Positions 43,363 to 52,363 of a stretch of 64,000 nt of DNA are shown piece by piece (the stretch's first letter is position 1; each line of letters starts with the position of its first letter). This DNA comes from Bacillus sp. AFS006103 (GTDB lineage: Bacteria; Bacillota; Bacilli; Bacillales; Cytobacillaceae). Under the pieces are notes generated by a model. The model ran no database searches. It was given only the letters and a program-made list of their open reading frames with translations, and was not told where the DNA came from. A program made the translations under genes and the position numbers. Where the stretch lies: NCBI GenBank assembly GCA_002559145.1, contig NTXX01000001.1, positions 270,250 through 334,249 of the forward strand, given 5' to 3'.

Positions 43363-44781
43363 TCATGTCAAATATTTATGTAATTCGATAATAAATTCGC
43401 TTCCTTCACCTATCTCACTTCTTACACTAATGTTCCCACGATGAGCTTCAACTAAATGTTTAACAATCGCTAATCCAAGGCCTGTCCCACCGGAGTTACG
43501 ACTTCTGGCACGGTCCACCCGGTAAAATCGTTCAAATATTCGCGGGATCTCTTCTTTACTAATTCCCACTCCCGAGTCCTTCACATGAATTCTTACGTTC
43601 TCCCCGTGTTCGAGAAGGATAATTTTCACTTCTCCATCTACAGGGGTATAGGTAATTGCATTGGCGATTAAATTGATAAACACTTGTTTCAAGCGGTCCA
43701 AATCACCATTGATTATCACTTGATTTTGCTTACAATAAAGTTCAAGCTTGATATTCTTTGCTTGTGCTTTTCCTGTAAGAATCGTAATCACTTCATTTAA
43801 TATCACATGCAAATCTAGTTCTTGAATATTTACTCTAAAGCCTTGCTGCTCTATTTTTGAAAGCTCCAACAGGTCTTGAATAAGTGTTTGCAGGCGATCA
43901 CTCTCTTTTAAAATAATTGATAGAAATGCTTCCAACGTTTCTTTATTGTTCATGGCACCATCCATCAACGTTTCAGTAAATCCTTTAATAGAAGTAACAG
44001 GGGTTTTTAATTCATGCGAAACATTGGCGACAAAATCCTTTCGCATTTGCTCGAGTTTTTTTATTTCTGTTATATCATGAAAAACAAGCAATACCCCTTT
44101 CCAAACATTATTGGAGCCAATAATTGGGACACCATAAACGACAAAATACCTTCGTTCGATCAAAAAAGGCACAAGTAATTGTTCACTAACCTTCTTTTCA
44201 GTCCGAAAAACCTCAGCAACTAAATGACAAATCTCCTCATAATCAATTACTTCATAATAGAGTTTATTTAAATAATCTGTTGGGTCTACATGAAAAATTT
44301 CAATGAACCCTTTATTGACTAAATTAATATAGCCGCGACTGTCAATTAGGACTAATCCTGCTCCCATATTCTCAATTAAAACACTAAGTCTGTCCTGTTG
44401 AATTTCCTGTGTCTTAACAAGCTCTTGGAGGTTTTCGGCCAGCATATTAATAGAAGACCCAAGCATGCCGGTCTCATCCAATCGATTTACTTTTGTTCGA
44501 GCACGATAGTTTCCGTTTGCCAATTCAATTGCTACCTTCGTAGCGGCTTCAATTGGTTTGGTATACTTTGAAGTGATTCGGATGCTTAGGGTAAAAATTA
44601 TTACGATTGCGATTGCGAGACAGATTGAAAGAATCCACAAAATTTCTATTTTTAGATGTTGATTTAGCGACTCAATGTAATAGCTATTAAAAAGTTGACC
44701 TAACAATATTCCTGATCCAACTAAAACTGCAATAATTAATAGGATTAGGGAAAGCAGCAGTCCTTTTCGGAATTTGGTCAT
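43363..44781 (-). CDS. phoR: Phosphate-sensing histidine kinase PhoR (short sensor loop)
   Basis: This 472-residue kinase is the partner of PhoP in phosphate starvation. Two membrane helices (about 8-30 and 46-68) are separated by only about 15 residues. HAMP (69-121), PAS (130-240), the dimerisation domain with phospho-accepting His256 in VSHELKTP, and the ATPase domain with NAITYTP, DSGVGI and GGTGLGLAIV follow. B. subtilis PhoR has an extracytoplasmic domain of over 100 residues, which is absent here. It is coupled to phoP by a four-base ATGA overlap. Confidence 0.9.
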   Translation of the reverse strand: MTKFRKGLLLSLILLIIAVLVGSGILLGQLFNSYYIESLNQHLKIEILWILSICLAIAIVIIFTLSIRITSKYTKPIEAATKVAIELANGNYRARTKVNRLDETGMLGSSINMLAENLQELVKTQEIQQDRLSVLIENMGAGLVLIDSRGYINLVNKGFIEIFHVDPTDYLNKLYYEVIDYEEICHLVAEVFRTEKKVSEQLLVPFLIERRYFVVYGVPIIGSNNVWKGVLLVFHDITEIKKLEQMRKDFVANVSHELKTPVTSIKGFTETLMDGAMNNKETLEAFLSIILKESDRLQTLIQDLLELSKIEQQGFRVNIQELDLHVILNEVITILTGKAQAKNIKLELYCKQNQVIINGDLDRLKQVFINLIANAITYTPVDGEVKIILLEHGENVRIHVKDSGVGISKEEIPRIFERFYRVDRARSRNSGGTGLGLAIVKHLVEAHRGNISVRSEIGEGSEFIIELHKYLT

Positions 44782-45494
44782 TCTCCCTTCGGCTCCTCCA
44801 GTTTATAGCCCAAGCCCCGCATCGTTTTAATATAGGAAGGCTTTTTAGTATCGACTTCGACTTTTTCTCTTAAATGCGATATATGTACATCCACAATTCT
44901 AGTATCTCCAGCAAAGTCATAATTCCAAACCGCACTAAGTAATTGATCACGAGTCAAAACGCGGCCTTTATTTTGCGCGAGATAAAGAAGCAACTCAAAT
45001 TCCTTTAGGGTTAACTCCAAAAGCTGGTCGTTAAAATACGCTTCATATTTTTCAGGAATGATTTTTAAATTGGCTACCACTAGTACTCCTGTTTCCTTTT
45101 CACTAGCATCTATCACCTCAGGCTGGACTTGTGTCCTCCTAAGTATTGCTTTCACGCGTGCAATTACTTCTCTTGGACTAAAGGGCTTAACCATATAATC
45201 ATCAGCACCAAGCTCCAGGCCCAATATTTTGTCGAGCTCGTCATCTTTTGCAGTTAACATTAAAATAGGAGTCATGATCCTCTTCTGACGGAGTTGCTTG
45301 CAAACTTCCATTCCATCCATTTTCGGCAGCATGAGGTCCAAAACAATAATATCAGGGTCTTGTGTCTCAGCTAGATGTTTCCCTGCTTCACCATCCATTG
45401 CAGTAATCACTTCATATCCCGCTTGCTCCAGATTATATTGGAGTAAAGTAACAATGGATTGTTCATCATCGACAACAAGAATTTTATTTTTCAT
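44778..45494 (-). CDS. phoP: Phosphate response regulator PhoP
   Basis: PhoP (238 residues) is an OmpR-type regulator. The receiver domain has the acidic pair in VVDDEQ (about 7-12), the phospho-accepting aspartate in IVLDLMLPKMDG (about 53) and the conserved lysine in YMVKPFSP. The winged helix follows, with LTLKEFELLLYLAQNKGRVL and RIVDVHISHLREKV. The ATG follows GGGGGA. Its own promoter should lie in the AT-rich 45500-45570, after a terminator. Confidence 0.95.
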   Translation of the reverse strand: MKNKILVVDDEQSIVTLLQYNLEQAGYEVITAMDGEAGKHLAETQDPDIIVLDLMLPKMDGMEVCKQLRQKRIMTPILMLTAKDDELDKILGLELGADDYMVKPFSPREVIARVKAILRRTQVQPEVIDASEKETGVLVVANLKIIPEKYEAYFNDQLLELTLKEFELLLYLAQNKGRVLTRDQLLSAVWNYDFAGDTRIVDVHISHLREKVEVDTKKPSYIKTMRGLGYKLEEPKGE

Positions 45495-45569
45495 AATATC
45501 CCCCACTAAATAAGTTACCTCCATTATAATAATAAAAATTACAAATTATCTAGTTTTACAAAACTTTAA

Positions 45570-45604
45570 CATAAAAAGGAATGTGAGCAGGCCACATTCC
45601 TTAG
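45570..45604 (-). terminator. Terminator between the MaoC-like gene and phoP
   Basis: AAGGAATGTG and CACATTCCTT arms with loop GCCTGCT, followed by TTTTATG on the minus strand. Confidence 0.85.
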
Positions 45605-45615
45605 ATTCATCATTA

Positions 45616-46092
45616 TTAAAAATTATCTAATGCTCGACCGTGTATTTCCTCCAAACGATGTGGTGGACAAACTTTTAGCTTTCCCTGTATTACCGTCTCA
45701 TTTTTTTCATTGGTTCCTACAACACTTATCACAATGGTATGTTCATCCCTTACTACATCCACCACTTCAAACAAAAACTCAATAGTTCCGTAATGATAGA
45801 CAGGCTTAGGAAACTCAATTTCTTGGCTTAAGATATGGCTCCCAGGACCAGGTAAGTATTTTGAGATGGCAGAGGTGATCATTCCCGTAAGCATGATACT
45901 AGGAACAATTGGTTTTTCAAATGGGGTCTGTGAAGCATAATCATGTTGAATATAGAGAGGGTTCGCATCATCTGTTAATCCTAAATATAGAAGGATATCC
46001 TTGTCTTCTACCTTTTCAGTCATAGACAATTTTTCACCAACTGTAATTTCTTCCATCTTTCGGCCTAACTTTCTTTTTTTGCCCAAAAGCAT
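45616..46092 (-). CDS. MaoC-like hotdog protein lacking the catalytic histidine
   Basis: This 158-residue protein of the (R)-enoyl-CoA hydratase/MaoC fold shows the conserved patch LYLGLTDDANPLYIQHDYA (about 36-53), then PIVPSIMLTGMITSAIS. In active hydratases the motif reads GDxNPxH. Here the aspartate is kept (Asp42) but the histidine is Tyr47. It may therefore be a non-catalytic or altered member. The ATG at 46090-46092 follows GGAGGTGG. It lies between mdh and phoP, with terminators on both sides. Confidence 0.82.
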   Translation of the reverse strand: MLLGKKRKLGRKMEEITVGEKLSMTEKVEDKDILLYLGLTDDANPLYIQHDYASQTPFEKPIVPSIMLTGMITSAISKYLPGPGSHILSQEIEFPKPVYHYGTIEFLFEVVDVVRDEHTIVISVVGTNEKNETVIQGKLKVCPPHRLEEIHGRALDNF

Positions 46093-46129
46093 ATACTCCA
46101 CCTCCATTGCAAGCGATTTCAAATAAATA

Positions 46130-46170
46130 CAAAGAAATTCGGGGAACCCCTTGTAGCCCCGAATTTCTCA
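46130..46170 (-). terminator. Terminator of the citZ-icd-mdh cluster
   Basis: AGAAATTCGGGG and CCCCGAATTTCT are perfect 12-base arms with a 12-nt loop. The following T tract on the minus strand is interrupted. Confidence 0.82.
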
Positions 46171-46179
46171 ATTATTTTT

Positions 46180-47118
46180 TTATGCTAATACTTGCATAAC
46201 ATTACGAACGGATTCCACTGATTTATCTAAGGCAGCTTTTTCGTCAGCAGTTAACTCAAGCTCGATTACTTTTTCAATACCATTGGCTCCAAGGATTGTT
46301 GGTACTCCTAGGTAGATGCCGTCGTAACCAAATTCGCCTTCAAGATACGCAATAGAAGGAAGAACACGACGTTGGTCTTTAAGGATTGCTTCACACATTT
46401 CGACTAAAGAAGCTGCAGGTGCATAATAAGCACTTCCGTTACCGAGTAGATTTACAATTTCTCCGCCGCCTTTTCTTGTGCGTTCTACGATCGCTTCCAA
46501 GCGGTCTTTAGGAATTAATGTTTCTAATGGAATACCACCTGCATAAGAGTAACGCACAAGTGGAACCATGTCATCACCGTGTCCACCTAATACGAAACCA
46601 GTAATGTCTTTAACCGAAAGGTTTAATTCTTGCGCTACAAATGTACGGAAGCGTGCAGAATCAAGAACACCAGATTGACCGATTACCCGGTTTTTAGGGA
46701 AGCCTGATTCTTTAAATACAGTGTATGTCATAGCGTCTACTGGGTTAGTTAAAACAAGAATCGTACAGTTTGGAGAATACTTCACAATCTCTTGTGTAAC
46801 ACTTCTCATAACCTTTTGGTTTGTTTGAACTAAATCATCACGGCTCATACCAGGTTTACGGGCAATACCAGCAGTAATCACCACGATATCTGAATCACGT
46901 GTATCTTCATAGTTGGAGGTACCAGTTATATTAGCATCAAAGCCTTGTATAGGACTTGCTTCCAGCATGTCTAATGCTTTACCTTTTGTAGGATTTTCCA
47001 TTGGAGCGATATCAACTAAAACTACATCTCCAAGCTCCTTTTGTGCAAGTAAAAATGCCGTAGTTGCCCCAGTGAATCCTCCGCCGATTACAGAAACCTT
47101 TTTCCGTTTTAATGACAT
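46180..47118 (-). CDS. mdh: Malate dehydrogenase
   Basis: MDH (312 residues) oxidises malate to oxaloacetate with NAD. It has the nucleotide motif [14 protein letters not shown] (about 8-21), the substrate loop arginines in [13 protein letters not shown], and the catalytic histidine in [11 protein letters not shown]. The LDH-like MDH type is usual for Bacillus. It follows icd in the same direction. Confidence 0.97.
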   Translation of the reverse strand: MSLKRKKVSVIGGGFTGATTAFLLAQKELGDVVLVDIAPMENPTKGKALDMLEASPIQGFDANITGTSNYEDTRDSDIVVITAGIARKPGMSRDDLVQTNQKVMRSVTQEIVKYSPNCTILVLTNPVDAMTYTVFKESGFPKNRVIGQSGVLDSARFRTFVAQELNLSVKDITGFVLGGHGDDMVPLVRYSYAGGIPLETLIPKDRLEAIVERTRKGGGEIVNLLGNGSAYYAPAASLVEMCEAILKDQRRVLPSIAYLEGEFGYDGIYLGVPTILGANGIEKVIELELTADEKAALDKSVESVRNVMQVLA

Positions 47119-47220
47119 TATGATTCTCCCCTTTGAACATATTTAATGTTTCAGTAGAATTTATAAAAAACAGTAAGGACTATTTATATTAACAGCCCTC
47201 ACTGAACTTAACTTTCCTTC

Positions 47221-48489
47221 TTACTCCATGTTCTTAATAAGCTCGTCACCAAATTCAGAAGTTTTCACTTCAGTTGCACCGTCCATTAGACGAGCAAAAT
47301 CATAAGTTACAACTTTGGAAGCAATTGTTTTTTCAACTGATTTAATAACCATTGTAGCTGCTTCAGTCCAGCCTAGGTGCTCAAGCAATAACACACCCGA
47401 CAAAATGACAGAAGAAGGGTTTACTTTATCAAGACCTGCATACTTAGGTGCAGTACCGTGAGTGGCTTCAAAAATAGCGTGTCCTGTTTCATAGTTGATG
47501 TTAGCGCCTGGTGCAATACCAATACCGCCTACTTGCGCTGCAAGTGCATCTGAAATGAAGTCTCCGTTCAAGTTCATTGTTGCTACAACATCAAACTCAC
47601 GCGGACGTGTTAGAATTTGCTGTAAGAAAATATCAGCAATCGCGTCTTTTACGATAATTTTGCCTGTTGCTTCTGCATCCGCTTGCGCTTTGTTAGCTGC
47701 ATCTGAGCCCTGTTCTGCTTTAATGCGGTCATATTGTGACCATGTGAATACTTTATCGCCGAATTCCTTCTCAGCAAGCTCGTAGCCCCAGTTTTTAAAC
47801 GCGCCTTCAGTAAATTTCATGATATTACCTTTGTGCACGAGTGTAACGGATTTACGGCCTTCTTTAATCGCATAATTAATTGCAGCACGTACGAGACGAG
47901 TGGTTCCTTCTTCAGAAACTGGTTTAATCCCGATTCCTGAAGTTTCAGGGAATCTAATTTTCTTAACACCCATTTCATTTTGTAGGAAATCAATGACCTT
48001 TTTCGCTGCCTCTGTGCCTTTTTCATATTCAATCCCAGCATAGATATCTTCAGTGTTTTCGCGGAAAATAACCATATCCGTATCTTGCGGGCGCTTAACA
48101 GGTGATGGAACACCTTCGAACCATCTTACAGGACGTAAGCAGACAAACAAGTCTAATTCTTGACGTAGAGCAACGTTCAATGAACGAATTCCACCGCCAA
48201 CAGGAGTGGTTAATGGGCCTTTAATGGCAAGTAAATACTCTCTAATAACGTCAAGAGTTTCACTTGGAAGCCATTCACCTGTTTGGTTAAATGCCTTTTC
48301 TCCAGCTAAAACTTCTTTCCATACTATTTTGCGCTCACCTTTATATGCCTTTTCAACTGCTGCATTTAAAACGCGCTCAGAAGCAGCCCAAATATCTGGA
48401 CCGATACCGTCCCCTTCGATAAATGGGATGATTGGATTATTTGGTACGTTTAATACTCCGTTTGTAACCGTGATTTTTTCGCCTTGCAT
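47221..48489 (-). CDS. icd: Isocitrate dehydrogenase (NADP)
   Basis: IDH (422 residues) converts isocitrate to 2-oxoglutarate. It shows the phosphorylatable-serine region [23 protein letters not shown] (about 100-122), the [16 protein letters not shown] motif, and [21 protein letters not shown] in the cofactor site. The ATG at 48487-48489 follows AGGAGGAG, so a 26-codon upstream extension is excluded. It is the middle gene of citZ-icd-mdh. Confidence 0.97.
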   Translation of the reverse strand: MQGEKITVTNGVLNVPNNPIIPFIEGDGIGPDIWAASERVLNAAVEKAYKGERKIVWKEVLAGEKAFNQTGEWLPSETLDVIREYLLAIKGPLTTPVGGGIRSLNVALRQELDLFVCLRPVRWFEGVPSPVKRPQDTDMVIFRENTEDIYAGIEYEKGTEAAKKVIDFLQNEMGVKKIRFPETSGIGIKPVSEEGTTRLVRAAINYAIKEGRKSVTLVHKGNIMKFTEGAFKNWGYELAEKEFGDKVFTWSQYDRIKAEQGSDAANKAQADAEATGKIIVKDAIADIFLQQILTRPREFDVVATMNLNGDFISDALAAQVGGIGIAPGANINYETGHAIFEATHGTAPKYAGLDKVNPSSVILSGVLLLEHLGWTEAATMVIKSVEKTIASKVVTYDFARLMDGATEVKTSEFGDELIKNME

Positions 48490-48565
48490 AGTTGATTCTC
48501 CTCCTATTATGTAAAAGAAATATGAATAAAAGTTTTTTACAGCATAGTCCACCCTTTGTCCTATC

Positions 48566-48596
48566 AAAGGTTAGAGAGTTTAGTCTCTAACCTTTT
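48566..48596. other. Hairpin in the citZ-icd spacer
   Basis: AAAGGTTAGAGA and TCTCTAACCTTT are 12-base perfect arms around a 7-nt loop. On the transcribed (minus) strand no T tract follows, so it is more likely a processing or stabilising stem than a terminator. Confidence 0.55.
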
Positions 48597-48639
48597 CATA
48601 CATATCTATTAGAACAATTATTGAATCAAAAGTAAAATA

Positions 48640-49758
48640 TTAACCGCGTTGCTCGATGGCAACATATTTTTGCATTCCTGGACCTGTATAATCTGCACGT
48701 GGGCGGATTAAGCGGTTGTTTTCATATTGTTCTAAAATATGTGCAAGCCATCCAGATACCCTGCTGACAGCAAAGATTGGTGTCATTAAATCATGATCAA
48801 TCCCTAAGCTGTGATAAACAGAAGCAGAATAGAAATCCACGTTAGGTGGTAAATTCTTTTCACCAGTAACAATACTTTCAATCTTGATAGACATATCATA
48901 CCAGTGCGGTTCGCCAGTGAGTTCAGTTAATTTTTTAGACATTTCTCTTAGGTGCTTGGCGCGTGGATCTCCTTTTCGATAAACACGATGGCCAAAGCCC
49001 ATGATTTTTTCTTTTTTCTCAAGCTTGCCACGTACGTATGGCTCTACATTCTCAAGCGTACCAATTTCTTTAAGCATTTTCATAACCGCTTCATTCGCAC
49101 CACCGTGCAGCGGTCCTTTTAGTGCTCCGATTGCGGCAGTTACTCCGGAATAAACATCGGATAACGTAGCCACACAAACACGTGCTGTAAATGTAGAAGC
49201 ATTCAATTCATGGTCCGCGTGTAATACGAGCGCTTTGTTAATTGCTTCTTCGGCAATAGGTTCTGGTTCTTTACCAGTTAGCATGTATAAGAAATTCGCT
49301 GCAAAGCTTAAATCCTTTTTTGGAGCGATTGGTTCAAGACCTTTTCTAATACGCGCAAACGTTGCGACAATAGCTGGCATTTTTGCCTGAAGGCGAATCG
49401 CTTTTTTATAATTTGAATCTGCATCCATTAAATCAGCTTCATCATCATAAATGCCTAAAAGAGATACGGCTGTACGAAGGGCACCCATAGGATGAACTTC
49501 TTGAATTGGAAACAGCTTAAAGTGTTCAATTACTTCCTGTGGCAGTGCTGCATTTTCAGCAAGTTGTTTTTTCAATTCTGCCAACTGGACTGCAGACGGC
49601 AATTTACGATGCCACAATAAGTAGATTACCTCTTCGAAACTAGCATTTACAGCTAAGTCATCAATGTCATAGCCTACATAAGCTAGCGTGTCATCAATAA
49701 TTGAACTGATTGATGATGTTGTTGCTACTACCCCTTCAAGACCGCGTGTTACTGTCAT
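48640..49758 (-). CDS. citZ: Citrate synthase
   Basis: CitZ (372 residues) condenses oxaloacetate and acetyl-CoA. The catalytic residues lie in ADHELNAS, GFGHRVYRKGDPRAKHL and the C-terminal VDFYSASVYHSLGI. The ATG at 49756-49758 follows AAGGAGAG. It heads the TCA operon and has a catabolite-response element in its leader. Confidence 0.97.
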   Translation of the reverse strand: MTVTRGLEGVVATTSSISSIIDDTLAYVGYDIDDLAVNASFEEVIYLLWHRKLPSAVQLAELKKQLAENAALPQEVIEHFKLFPIQEVHPMGALRTAVSLLGIYDDEADLMDADSNYKKAIRLQAKMPAIVATFARIRKGLEPIAPKKDLSFAANFLYMLTGKEPEPIAEEAINKALVLHADHELNASTFTARVCVATLSDVYSGVTAAIGALKGPLHGGANEAVMKMLKEIGTLENVEPYVRGKLEKKEKIMGFGHRVYRKGDPRAKHLREMSKKLTELTGEPHWYDMSIKIESIVTGEKNLPPNVDFYSASVYHSLGIDHDLMTPIFAVSRVSGWLAHILEQYENNRLIRPRADYTGPGMQKYVAIEQRG

Positions 49759-49944
49759 AGTAAATCTCTCCTTCACATTCTGAATTTCCCATACCTTTCA
49801 ATTAAAAAATTATTCCCCTTATTTATCCTTTAAATCGACTGAGCGATTGCTCGGCAAAAAGCAAATAGTTAGTTAGCTATTCCATTTTGAGGAATAAATT
49901 TGATTAACAAGCAAATCAGCATATATATGTGGTATATGTAAAAA

Positions 49945-49958
49945 AGGATACGCTTACA
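49945..49958 (-). promoter_or_regulatory. Catabolite-response element (cre) at citZ
   Basis: TGTAAGCGTATCCT on the minus strand matches TGWAARCGYTWNCW at all but one position. It lies just downstream of the citZ -10, a position suited to repression by CcpA. Confidence 0.7.
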
Positions 49959-49963
49959 AGCCT

Positions 49964-49992
49964 ATTATAAACAATTATCAGATTTTTGTGAA
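49964..49992 (-). promoter_or_regulatory. citZ promoter
   Basis: TTCACA (49987-49992) and TATAAT (49964-49969) on the minus strand are 17 bp apart. The mRNA leader would be about 200 nt. The AATAAATTTGATTAA stretch in it could hold a CcpC-type site, but I could not confirm that. Confidence 0.7.
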
Positions 49993-50038
49993 TGAAAAGG
50001 AACCGAAAAGTGCAAAAAAATATTATTTTACAAAAAAT

Positions 50039-50500
50039 CTAACTAAAAAAACTAAAAATTTTCATAGCTGTATAGGCAATTCCGGCTCCAATTAACGGGC
50101 CAACTGCCACCCCTTTAAAAATAGACACTGAAAGAATAGTGCCCAGCACAAGTGCCGTTGTAATCTGTGGGTCATCTGCAAGCAGCTTAACCCCTCCCTT
50201 TGCCAGCATTGCCACCATCATGCCAGAGATCAGCGCAATCCAAGCATAGGAGGATTTAAAAGAGCTTGTTAAGTCTTTAAATCCAATTTCACCACTTGCA
50301 ATCGGAGCTAATACTGCAATGGTAATTATTGTGACACCCCAATTAATACCCTTCGACTGTATAAATGAGAATGCCTTTGTATCCAATCCGCCTACCTTTA
50401 GGGTAAGGAGCACTGCAATGGCAACTAATAAAGAACTGTTTTTAGCAATAAATCCAATAACTAACAGTAATAGTAAAAATAAATATGATTCATTTAGCAC
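50039..50500 (-). CDS. ytwI: DUF441 family membrane protein
   Basis: This 153-residue hydrophobic protein has four or five membrane helices and the DUF441 pattern GLIAKNSSLL-like start (FIAKNSSLLVAIAVLLTLK) and GPLIGAGIAYTAMKIF end. The function is unknown. It lies between citZ and ytvI as in B. subtilis. Confidence 0.9.
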   Translation of the reverse strand: MLNESYLFLLLLLVIGFIAKNSSLLVAIAVLLTLKVGGLDTKAFSFIQSKGINWGVTIITIAVLAPIASGEIGFKDLTSSFKSSYAWIALISGMMVAMLAKGGVKLLADDPQITTALVLGTILSVSIFKGVAVGPLIGAGIAYTAMKIFSFFS

Positions 50501-50716
50501 GATTTCACCACCCCAAATAAAAATTATCGTACCATAATACCTCTTTAAGAGTGAAATTATTAAATACGGGGATTTTCTCTTCTAATTGATTGCAACTCTT
50601 TGGAAAAAGTGTTCTTAATATTTTTAATTTAATAATACTGAATTGGAAAATTATGCAGTTAATTTCATAAAATGTTAAACTAATACTACATATAGGATTT
50701 AATAGGAGGGTTGTCT

Positions 50717-51832
50717 TTGAATCTAAAATACTTATACCGGTCTATCAGGTTCTTAATTGTAATAGGTGCTGTGGTTTTCGCGCTTTACTCTTTTTATTTT
50801 CTGTCAAAAGTGACTTATCCATTTTTAATTGGACTCATTATTGCGTTTATAATTAATCCTCTTGTTGATATCCTTGAAAAAAGGGCTAGAATGCCTCGAG
50901 TGTTAGCTGTATTTATTGCACTTATTATTATTTTTGCCCTATTTGCCGGGTTAATTACATTGTTAATCGCCGAAATTGTCTCTGGTGCTAATTATTTATC
51001 TACAGTAGTACCAGATCATTTAGATACGTTAATTGAATATATAGAAAAATATTTCACTGCACAAATCCTGCCGATCTATGAACAATTAACAAGTGTGTTT
51101 AACAAACTTGAATCAGGGCAGCAGGATACAATTATTGGAAATATACAGAATGTTGGAACCAGGATTGGCACAACTGTTGGAACATTTATCCAGAACCTAT
51201 TTGGTATTATCCCGAATATCATCGCATGGCTTCCGAATGCTGCAACCGTGTTAATCTTTTCCTTATTGGCTACTTTTTTTATCAGCAAAGATTGGTACCA
51301 TTTATCGAAATTGGGGGGCAAACTCTTACCAGAGAAAGCAAAAACAAGCAGCCGGTCCGTTTTTATCGATTTAAAAAAGGCGCTGTTTGGTTTTATTAAA
51401 GCACAATTAACACTGATATCGATTACAACGGTTATTATTCTAATCGGCTTACTTATCCTTCGTGTTGATTACGCGATAACAATTGCATTAGTTACTGGTA
51501 TAGTCGATATTATTCCCTATTTGGGTACGGGTGCTGTTTTTGTCCCATGGATTATTTATGCGGCGATTGGAGGCGATACAGGTCTGGCCCTCGGGCTAGG
51601 GGTACTCTATATTATTGTCCTCGTTCAAAGGCAAGTAATGGAGCCTAAAATTCTTTCTTCTAATATTGGACTTGATCCGTTAGCCACACTGATTGCTTTA
51701 TTCGTTGGATTTAAATTAATTGGCTTTTTAGGCTTAATTGTTGGGCCTGTCACACTTGTCATCATCAGCACCTTATATCGTGCCAACGTTTTTTATGATC
51801 TATGGGTATTTATTAAAGGAAACGAGGTATAA
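50717..51832 (+). CDS. ytvI: AI-2E family transporter YtvI
   Basis: This 371-residue protein has about eight membrane helices and the UPF0118/AI-2E transporter pattern (PFLIGLIIAFIINPLVDILE near the start; ITIALVTGIVDIIPYLGTG and VMEPKILSSNIGLDPLATLI near the end). Family members include Na+/H+ antiporters and putative autoinducer exporters, and the substrate here is unknown. The second TTG (50717) is 6 nt from AGGAGGG and is preferred over the TTG at 50711, which touches it. Confidence 0.88.
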   Translation: MNLKYLYRSIRFLIVIGAVVFALYSFYFLSKVTYPFLIGLIIAFIINPLVDILEKRARMPRVLAVFIALIIIFALFAGLITLLIAEIVSGANYLSTVVPDHLDTLIEYIEKYFTAQILPIYEQLTSVFNKLESGQQDTIIGNIQNVGTRIGTTVGTFIQNLFGIIPNIIAWLPNAATVLIFSLLATFFISKDWYHLSKLGGKLLPEKAKTSSRSVFIDLKKALFGFIKAQLTLISITTVIILIGLLILRVDYAITIALVTGIVDIIPYLGTGAVFVPWIIYAAIGGDTGLALGLGVLYIIVLVQRQVMEPKILSSNIGLDPLATLIALFVGFKLIGFLGLIVGPVTLVIISTLYRANVFYDLWVFIKGNEV

Positions 51833-51840
51833 GGCTTATT

Positions 51841-51878
51841 AAAAATGTCAGCGCCTAATTGGATGCTGACATTTTTTA
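51841..51878. terminator. Bidirectional terminator between ytvI and fxsA
   Basis: AAAAATGTCAGC and GCTGACATTTTTT arms with an 11-nt loop between two convergent genes. Confidence 0.88.
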
Positions 51879-52262
51879 TTTTATGATTTTTATATTTCCC
51901 TTATTAATCCGATTACGCCATGATTTTAAGATGAGGAATTTTATTGGCTTTCTGGTAGGTGGAAAAAGAAATAGAAACCCGGCCACATCCGTGATAAATC
52001 CCGGCGTTAATAATAGTGTTCCGCCAATTAAGATACAAATACCATCTAAAAGTGCTTCTCCCGGAATCTGACCATAGCTCAGTTGTTCCTGTACCCTTCT
52101 GATTGTCTGCAGACCCTCTCTTTTTGCTAAATAAGCCCCGATGATGCCTGTTAGTAAAATGAGTGTAATGGTGGGCCACACACCAATAGCTTTACCTGAA
52201 AAAAGTAAAACTCCAATATCTATAGCTGGAATAACAATGATTAACAAAAATAAATAGCGCAT
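51876..52262 (-). CDS. fxsA: FxsA family membrane protein
   Basis: This 128-residue protein has four hydrophobic segments and the FxsA pattern GPW-like start (GVWPTITLILLTGIIGAYLAKREG) and LLTPGFITDVAGFLFLFPPTR. E. coli FxsA overproduction relieves phage T7 exclusion; its normal role is unknown. In B. subtilis the equivalent (ytzA) also lies between ytvI and pyk. Confidence 0.88.
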   Translation of the reverse strand: MRYLFLLIIVIPAIDIGVLLFSGKAIGVWPTITLILLTGIIGAYLAKREGLQTIRRVQEQLSYGQIPGEALLDGICILIGGTLLLTPGFITDVAGFLFLFPPTRKPIKFLILKSWRNRINKGNIKIIK

Positions 52263-52329
52263 TTATTGTCCCCCTCCAAACGTCTTATTTTTATTATATT
52301 ACGAACGGGGATGATATTGTCATTATTAA

Positions 52330-52358
52330 AAAGAAGAAGGGTCTCCCCTTCTTCTTTT
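52330..52358 (-). terminator. Terminator after pyk
   Basis: AAGAAGAAGGGG and CCCTTCTTCTTTTT arms on the minus strand, immediately after the pyk stop. Confidence 0.85.
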
Positions 52359-52363
52359 AGAAC

